64,000 nt of DNA from Albugo candida. Lineage: Eukaryota > Oomycota > Peronosporomycetes > Albuginales > Albuginaceae. The notes beneath the pieces are model-generated. The model made no database searches and was not told where the DNA came from. It saw nothing but the letters and a program-made list of their open reading frames with translations. Of this stretch, positions 58,421 through 64,000 are shown in pieces. Location of the stretch: contig CAJNAR010000002.1 of the NCBI GenBank assembly GCA_905220665.1, forward strand, positions 372,001-436,000. The letters run 5' to 3'. The position numbers were made by a program, and so were the translations under genes. The stretch's first letter is position 1. Each line of letters begins with the position of its first letter.

Positions 58421-59020
58421 ACATCCATCGATGCTATTCGTGCGGGAGCACCAGCCACCTATGTTCTGTGGCCATTGCGCAAACAGCTCCAGGCTCATAT
58501 GAGTCGAGTACCCGCTACTAACCGGAAGCCTGGTATGGCGCGGGGAAACATCAATTCCCAGTAGGCGCGGGGCGTCCTACTGATGAAAAGTAGACTCTAT
58601 GGGGCCTCCAGAAGGTGGAGGCGAGCAGAGCTTAGCCCCAAAGAGCTCTATGCCTGCTACCACGGAGCGTGGATACAATCCAGGCTTGTCAGTCACAGAG
58701 GTGACTGCGAAAGGCTTTGATAAGCCATGGTAGATTTTGATCGACTCCGGAACGTCATGCTATAACGCTCGACGTCGTTCCCTGGATGGGAGTCAGTAAT
58801 ACGCTGAGGTGCATAAAGCGCATTAGGGGGATTTGATCTCTGTTTGCTTAGCGACCGGGAATCCTATCACCGTGCCTAAAGTTCCGCTGAACTTGGGCGT
58901 AAAGTTTTTGGACTTCGACAGCATTGAGCGCTGTCGTGTCCTAGATCTGTATTCGAGATATCATATCATTCTAGGTATGGCCTGGCCTGAGCGCCATGAG
59001 CCATGGATTGATTAAAGGTC
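58421..59020 (+). pseudogene. Gypsy gag zinc knuckle and protease
   Basis: CYSCGSTSHL (about 58433-58462) is the gag knuckle, with the final cysteine displaced. At about 58735-58755 the protease motif reads ILIDSGTS. The 58833-59015 frame (ISVCLATGNPITVPKV and YHIILGMAWPERHEPWID) is the protease C-terminus (ILGM-WL--H-P-ID). Confidence 0.85.
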
Positions 59021-59760
59021 TAAGAACTTCGGCGAAACGAAAACTGTTCCAAGCGAAGCTTTGTCGTGCTATGAACCCACCTTTGCTAGGCAACAGAAGC
59101 GCTATTGGCGCGAGCCACTTACAGAGGATGTCTGTGTGTTGGACATTGAAATGTCTGAGTTAATGAACCCAATTTTGACGATATTAGTCCGGAGGGAATC
59201 TCCCTAACTGCTACTGATACGGCACGTAGAAATCCACAGAGTGGGGTTGTACGTGAAAGCACAACACCTAATGTCAGTAATGCCATTGTTGGCGAGAAGC
59301 CAAGACATCCAGGGTTATGCCCGGTTGAGCACGTGGAATGAAACGTAGACGTTCATTGGATGACGAGCTCAAGCTATCTGACTCTTCATCGGATGTCGGT
59401 CGGGACAGCGGTTCTCGTATAGAGATAAGTAAGGCTGCAGAACAAACTGACCTTGGGAACACGGATGTTCCAACCTCTAGTGTATGGTCTTCACAGAGAG
59501 ATGGCAACGGTGCCAGATGGCGATTGCGAGACACAAAGTGTCTAATATCTCACAGAGTGATGCCAGCGAACAGCTGTAAGCAATTGTGAATGGTGAGACT
59601 GGCTCAGTTGATGTTCAAGTCGGACTTATGGCTCTACCATCGTTGGACGCTCTGCTAGAGCTAGATGAAATGTATCATTATGATTTTGGTCATGCCTTAG
59701 ATGCTGGCGACTTATCCGACTTCGTGGTCATTCGACCCGATGTTGAGTTGAACTCATCCT
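59021..59760 (+). pseudogene. Gypsy protease-RT linker, decayed
   Basis: Pieces of open frame (59338-59589, acidic and Ser-rich) without motifs. Position alone assigns it to the gypsy polyprotein. Confidence 0.5.
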
Positions 59761-60450
59761 CTTGAATGGAAGAATACGTTCTCGAGGACACGAAGTTAGC
59801 ACTTGGTGCCCGTAGTGGATCAGCGATCCTGAAAGATCCTATGGATCCGTACTATCCTTTGATTAAGGGATTCCAGGACATGGAATGTCAGAATCCTCCG
59901 TCAGTCTTACCCCCTGATAGAGGTGTTCGTCATGAAATTGACTTAGTTCCGGGAACTAAATTCTGCGTCACACGGTAGTTGCCTTTACCCATGGAACAGT
60001 GTGACGTCATTGACGAGTTCTTTAGTGAAAAGCACTCGCCAGGAATGGTGCGTCAGAGTAATCCTCTCATTCCACGCCAGCATCTCATGTCAGAAAGCCC
60101 AATGGAAAGTAGCGCATTGTCCACGCTTATAATAAGCTAACTGCAGCCTCCAATCCGGCTCGGACGCCAATTTCTAGGAAGGATGTGCTTCAGAACGCTT
60201 TGGTAGGGTGTACCATGTTCAGTGCACTTGACTTAGCCAAACGATAGTACCATTTGCTTATGCGAGCTGGTGACATACCACTCACTGCAGTTGGTACTCC
60301 GAGGGGTATTCTATGGGAGTAGCCTGTCATGCCCCAAGGGCTATCCAATGCTCCGGCTACGTTCTATCGCGTGGTGACGCAACTGTTCAGACCTCATCGC
60401 GGCTACGCTCAAACATACTTTGATGACATCTTTTTCCATAGTCGTGCCAT
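59761..60450 (+). pseudogene. Gypsy reverse transcriptase, N-terminal two thirds
   Basis: Frames read MECQNPPSVLPPDRGVRHEIDLVPG, CVRKPNGKW-like text near 60085, IVHAYNKLTAASNPARTPI, FSALDLAKR, then VMPQGLSNAPATFYRVV and TYFDDIFFHSRA. The YFDD site (60416-60427) is intact. Stops and shifts occur near 59.98, 60.24 and 60.33 kb. The domain ends about 25 bp after YFDD at the LTR junction. Confidence 0.9.
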
Positions 60451-60585
60451 GAACTGTTGGTTTCTTGAACAAAGACCGGAAGCTCTTAAGCTTGTTGACT
60501 CGCTGAGTCGAGTTCTCTTAAAAACTAAATTGCTCGTCGAGCATATAGCCTCTCTCTGGCAAAGAGCTATAGTAGCTCCGCTACA
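60451..60585 (+). repeat. LTR segment, 3' copy (partial)
   Basis: Matches 54140-54273; fused directly to RT sequence on its left. Confidence 0.8.
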
Positions 60586-61632
60586 GTGACTATCATTGGT
60601 TACGGAAATCTCATGATGATGTGGATCACAAATCAAATAGAAAATACTTGACTAAACCGTATTTCCCTCTGATTCATCCTAATGATGAGTTGAAAGACTA
60701 GATACACATGGATGAAGCAGACGACGGTGCATTCAACACGCGGTATAAGCACAAGCACAAAATTATGGAAAAGAATGTTGTAGGTCAGCCTTGACTCTGG
60801 TGGTGCAGAAACATTGGATTCTTCACGTATGAAACACGCGAACACTTCTTAAAGCCCTGAAATATGCATTCGATAATAAAGACAGATTTCACGAACCGCT
60901 TTACTGTTCAGGCAACGCGTAACTCTTTTCCGTGTTCCGTCCAAGTGAATGACAGTCAATTGCAGAGGGAAAAATGATTTTCTAGGATTGTTTCAACGAA
61001 TAGGAGATAGAACAATTTTCTTCCCTTATTGCTCGTCAGTGCAACGCAATTTTTTCATGTTCACTTGATTACCTGTTACTTTCTCTGTTGCTCAACTACA
61101 GAGTACTCCATCTGTTCTCATTAGATGTATAAGGTATTCCTCATTACTCTTCTTGATTGTACCAATGCACTCATAATATCACGCCTAAGTATGAAAATAG
61201 AAAAGAAATCTCGATCAAATGTATTTGGTTCCTGCCGTGCCATATCAGCATACATATCGCCATGTTATAAATTCAATTGTCATTTCAAACAAAACAGAGT
61301 CAATGCAGCATGATTCTACACTGTACCTGTTGTAGGCTACATCCTATCTTAAGCCTTGTGTTTCTTATCAGTCCCTGTCTCCTTCTACCGTTCGCCGAGA
61401 ATTCAATCTGGTATATAGAAAAACAAATCCTATTTTGCTCATCTTCGTTTTCGATTTTTGTCACAATGCTTCCAATAACATAATCAATACGTGTCTGCCG
61501 TTGCATTTTGACGACACAGGTTGCATACACATTATAAAAGCAAAGAGCAGATAACGTAGTAAAAAAGAATTACTCTTTATTTCTTACGAAGTACGTCTTC
61601 CATAAAGGCTTCTTTGTCCATGAATTCATTTT
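60586..61632. other. Intergenic, 5' flank of CCG pseudogene 6
   Basis: Short frames only; no supported gene or repeat. Confidence 0.45.
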
Positions 61633-61646
61633 ATTGGCTACTAAAA
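61633..61646 (+). promoter_or_regulatory. ATTGG (CCAAT-box) motif upstream of CCG pseudogene 6
   Basis: ATTGGCTACTAAAA, 191 bp before the ATG at 61824. Confidence 0.45.
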
Positions 61647-61823
61647 TTCATCGTCTGTTTCAATTAAAATCGAGCAATATTGCCCGCGCGTAGTAAACTC
61701 AGTACATAAATGCATACCAATTTATTCCATAGAAACTTACAGCACACAACTTTATCGACGGATTCATCAATCTGAAGGAGCCGATGACTCTCAAGCGTAT
61801 CTCTTGATTTTGATTGTCGGATC

Positions 61824-63590
61824 ATGGTGCCTCAAAATTGGCTTCTCTTCTCATTTTTATGGCTTCTAGACACGCTTGCAAGATTACTGTGGCCAACAAG
61901 CGAGGGATAATCACCGCAGAATTCACTCTAGCCAAGTGTGAGTCTTGTCTGACAGAAATTGCCGGATTGGATTGTTTTTTTGCTCACCTCTATCTGTACG
62001 TACAACTCCAATCCATTGTCTGCCACAGAAAAAATACAAGCGCCTGGTCGGTCTTGTTCTTTTATGAGAGCAAGAGTAGACTTTCGGAACGCGGCTTCGT
62101 GACAGAGGAGTCTCCAGCATTTAAGACCATGGCTTCTTCACCAAATTCTAAATCTGCAGTAAAGTGACAGCTGCAACAGCTGCGCATTCTCACAGATGCG
62201 TAAACGAGTTTTGGTTGTGGCATCAGTACCAGAATGACGAGGGAATCTGATGACATACAGAAATTACAACTGATTACAATGGATGAAAAGGAGCAATATT
62301 ATAATGTTCTCTGCACACACCAACGTAACATTTTCGAGCCTTATTCTTTATCGGTTGTATGCTGTGGAATTGTGTACGAATGCGGGTTGAATATTGTGAT
62401 CATCTTGTCAGAAAACTATCCGCGCCTCTTTTGTATTCATCAAGAGCAGATCTATTTACTCAATGTGAATGAATATGCAGGTCCTCATGAGTTTTGATTA
62501 TGCGGTAAGAGGAATTCATAGGACTGTAAACGGAATGCCAGTATGCTACCGATTTTCACTATTCAAGAATTCATGAGCCACTGCCGTTTTTGTATGGCTC
62601 AAGTTTCATCTGGAATAGCATTACTGGGTGCTCAATATACCATCAAATACGGCTCTGGATATCATAAAGAACGCACAAAGTTTTATTTTCTGCATTAATA
62701 CAGACTGCGGGAGATTTTTCACATCAGTGTTCATATACTTGGGGACCGATCAGTTTGCAAGTAACAAAAATTCGTATGATACTCTCTTGAATGAGCATTG
62801 TTGCTACACCTTCCCAAAGCATAATCTATTACAAAATGGTAGTGAGAGGTCTCAAAAAGAAAGAAGACGTCCGCGAGACATTAGATACATCGCAAGCATC
62901 AAGTTGTATGTGGGTAGAACACGAGATGAAGCAACGCGAGTGGTGTAAGATTTGCTTGGAGCATTTATCTAGAAATGATGCGAGAATCTTTTCACACATT
63001 GATATTTTGATTTTATCGACGAAAGCATCATACACCATCTGTCCAATCGTTTCTTTTGGAACGAGTCGGGCAACAAGCTTCGCAAAAAATTGGCTCATAT
63101 TCCTGAAAACGTTTTTTGTTACTCGTTTGATATGCCAGATTTCAAGCCTAGTTTTGATGTCACCGCGCTTGTTTCTCCAAGTAACAGAAATTGATTCAAT
63201 ATTAGACGACGCCCAGAAACCCCAGCGTAGCTTGCTATACGTGTATAACCTCTACGTAGGATATTTTGATCACAGATTGCTCCCATTTTGGATGGTAGGC
63301 ATCCTAGAAGAAGGTTTTTGTAACAAGTAAGGTCGCGCTTTCCATGTGGATGCACGGGAAGTATTAGATATCTCAATGATTAGACCGATCTCATCGAATC
63401 AATCAAAAGTAGGTTCGGTATTATGGAGTAATCCAAGAAGAATGTGTGGAGATACTCCCTCTCTGAGGAAGCGACTCTTGCCAAAACCGAGTATGCTTGA
63501 CTACACTTCTACAGATTTGGGGAGCTATAGATCAGCTAATATTTTCTTTCGGCTCTTCATCAAGTTCTCTGCGAGCTGTAAAAAATAATT
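61824..63590 (+). pseudogene. CCG-class effector-like pseudogene 6
   Basis: The start MVPQNWLLFSFLWLL aligns with gene 1 (MVRQNWLLLSALLLL). A frameshift follows within 30 codons, and then KCESCLTEIAG appears in the next frame (61814-62167 frame). Later pieces: DEKEQYYNVLCTHQRNIFEP (62234-62497), SSCMWVEHEMKQREWCKICL and HLSRNDARIFSHID (62791-63330), a LYVGYFDHR remnant of the LDILITDL module in a shifted frame, and ISMIRPISSNQSK before a tail ending at 63588. Many breaks; no functional full-length product is expected. Its C-terminal half is the nearest relative of fragment 4a. Confidence 0.87.
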
Positions 63591-64000
63591 TATCGAAAGA
63601 AATCCACCACGATGCCATCTCTATCACTCGCACAATGTAGAAGGGGTAGCAGAGAGTACTGTACAATATCATACTAGCACCACTTTCATATATTCATAGA
63701 AGCTAAATATTAGGTTTTTCTATCCGCCTTGATGTGTTGCAGTCCATCATGGCGGCCATCGATACAAAAATTCCTCAAGTCACTGCATTTCCAATCTCTT
63801 TCCTCTACAAACATTATATTCGGCTTTATTGAACGCAATCACATACAAAGATTTTCGCATTCCCATTTCCGCCTAGAAACGTCCCTGTGGCTCTCACATA
63901 CGCTGACACAACTCTTCTCGATCGTACATATAAGCTCATTTTGAGTCATTATCCAGGAGCAAGAATCCACCACCTGGCATTCTTTTGCAGGACTATCCTG
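63591..64000. other. Intergenic, 3' flank of CCG pseudogene 6
   Basis: No supported gene; only short frames are present up to the window edge. Confidence 0.45.

Larger units (their letters stand above)
54088..60585 (+). mobile_element. Ty3/gypsy retrotransposon, plus strand, split by a LINE and deleted at its 3' side
   Basis: A 134-bp LTR-derived segment is repeated at 54140-54273 and 60451-60585 (ttaagcttgttgact, ctaaattgctcgtcgagc, agagctatag, ctccgctaca). Between them lie gag, protease and RT remnants, with a LINE in gag. The RT stops just after its active site and joins the LTR directly, so the RT C-terminus, RNase H and integrase are gone. The left limit (54088) is a guess from a TG dinucleotide. 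Confidence 0.85.

Overview
The window looks like a gene-poor, repeat-rich accessory region of an oomycete genome, most likely a white-blister pathogen (Albugo, A. candida or a close relative). The main reason is a family of secreted cysteine-rich proteins that repeatedly carry C-X2-C-X5-G. That motif defines the CCG effector class described from Albugo candida. The chromoviral Ty3/gypsy, Ty1/copia and LINE relics fit an oomycete too. The species call is inference; no database search was possible.

Layout: 1-6502 is a decayed LINE that ends about 270 bp before an intact CCG gene (6776-8545, +). A broken CCG gene (11417-13421, -) and a second intact one (16370-18124, -) follow, embedded in duplicated flanking DNA. 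At 20.56-24.45 kb lies an older LINE relic. A gypsy-derived segment (24.5-27.8 kb) follows, then a head-to-head chimera of two CCG fragments (28543-30006). A broken CCG gene occupies 33165-34784 (-), and a small putative secreted protein gene lies at 35356-35667. From 38.4 to 48.6 kb is a second copy of the gypsy-derived segment, split by a chromoviral gypsy element (40422-46617, -). One LTR of that element carries a long-TIR DNA transposon. A copia-like element (51.0-54.05 kb, +) abuts another gypsy element (about 54.1-60.6 kb, +), whose gag is split by a 5'-truncated LINE with a 15-bp target-site duplication. A sixth, broken CCG locus lies at 61824-63590 (+).

How the parts relate: the CCG loci are the only recurrent gene family that is not a transposon. 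Two of six are open. All five with a 5' end have an ATTGG (CCAAT-box) motif 115-237 bp before the start codon. Their long reading frames contain about five cysteine modules that each open with C-X2-C. The flanks of several copies are also duplicated, so the family appears to have spread as units of gene plus flank, with retroelements later breaking them up. I see no rRNA, intact tRNA or CRISPR, and no recognisable single-copy housekeeping gene. Most other short reading frames are shadows or retroelement debris.
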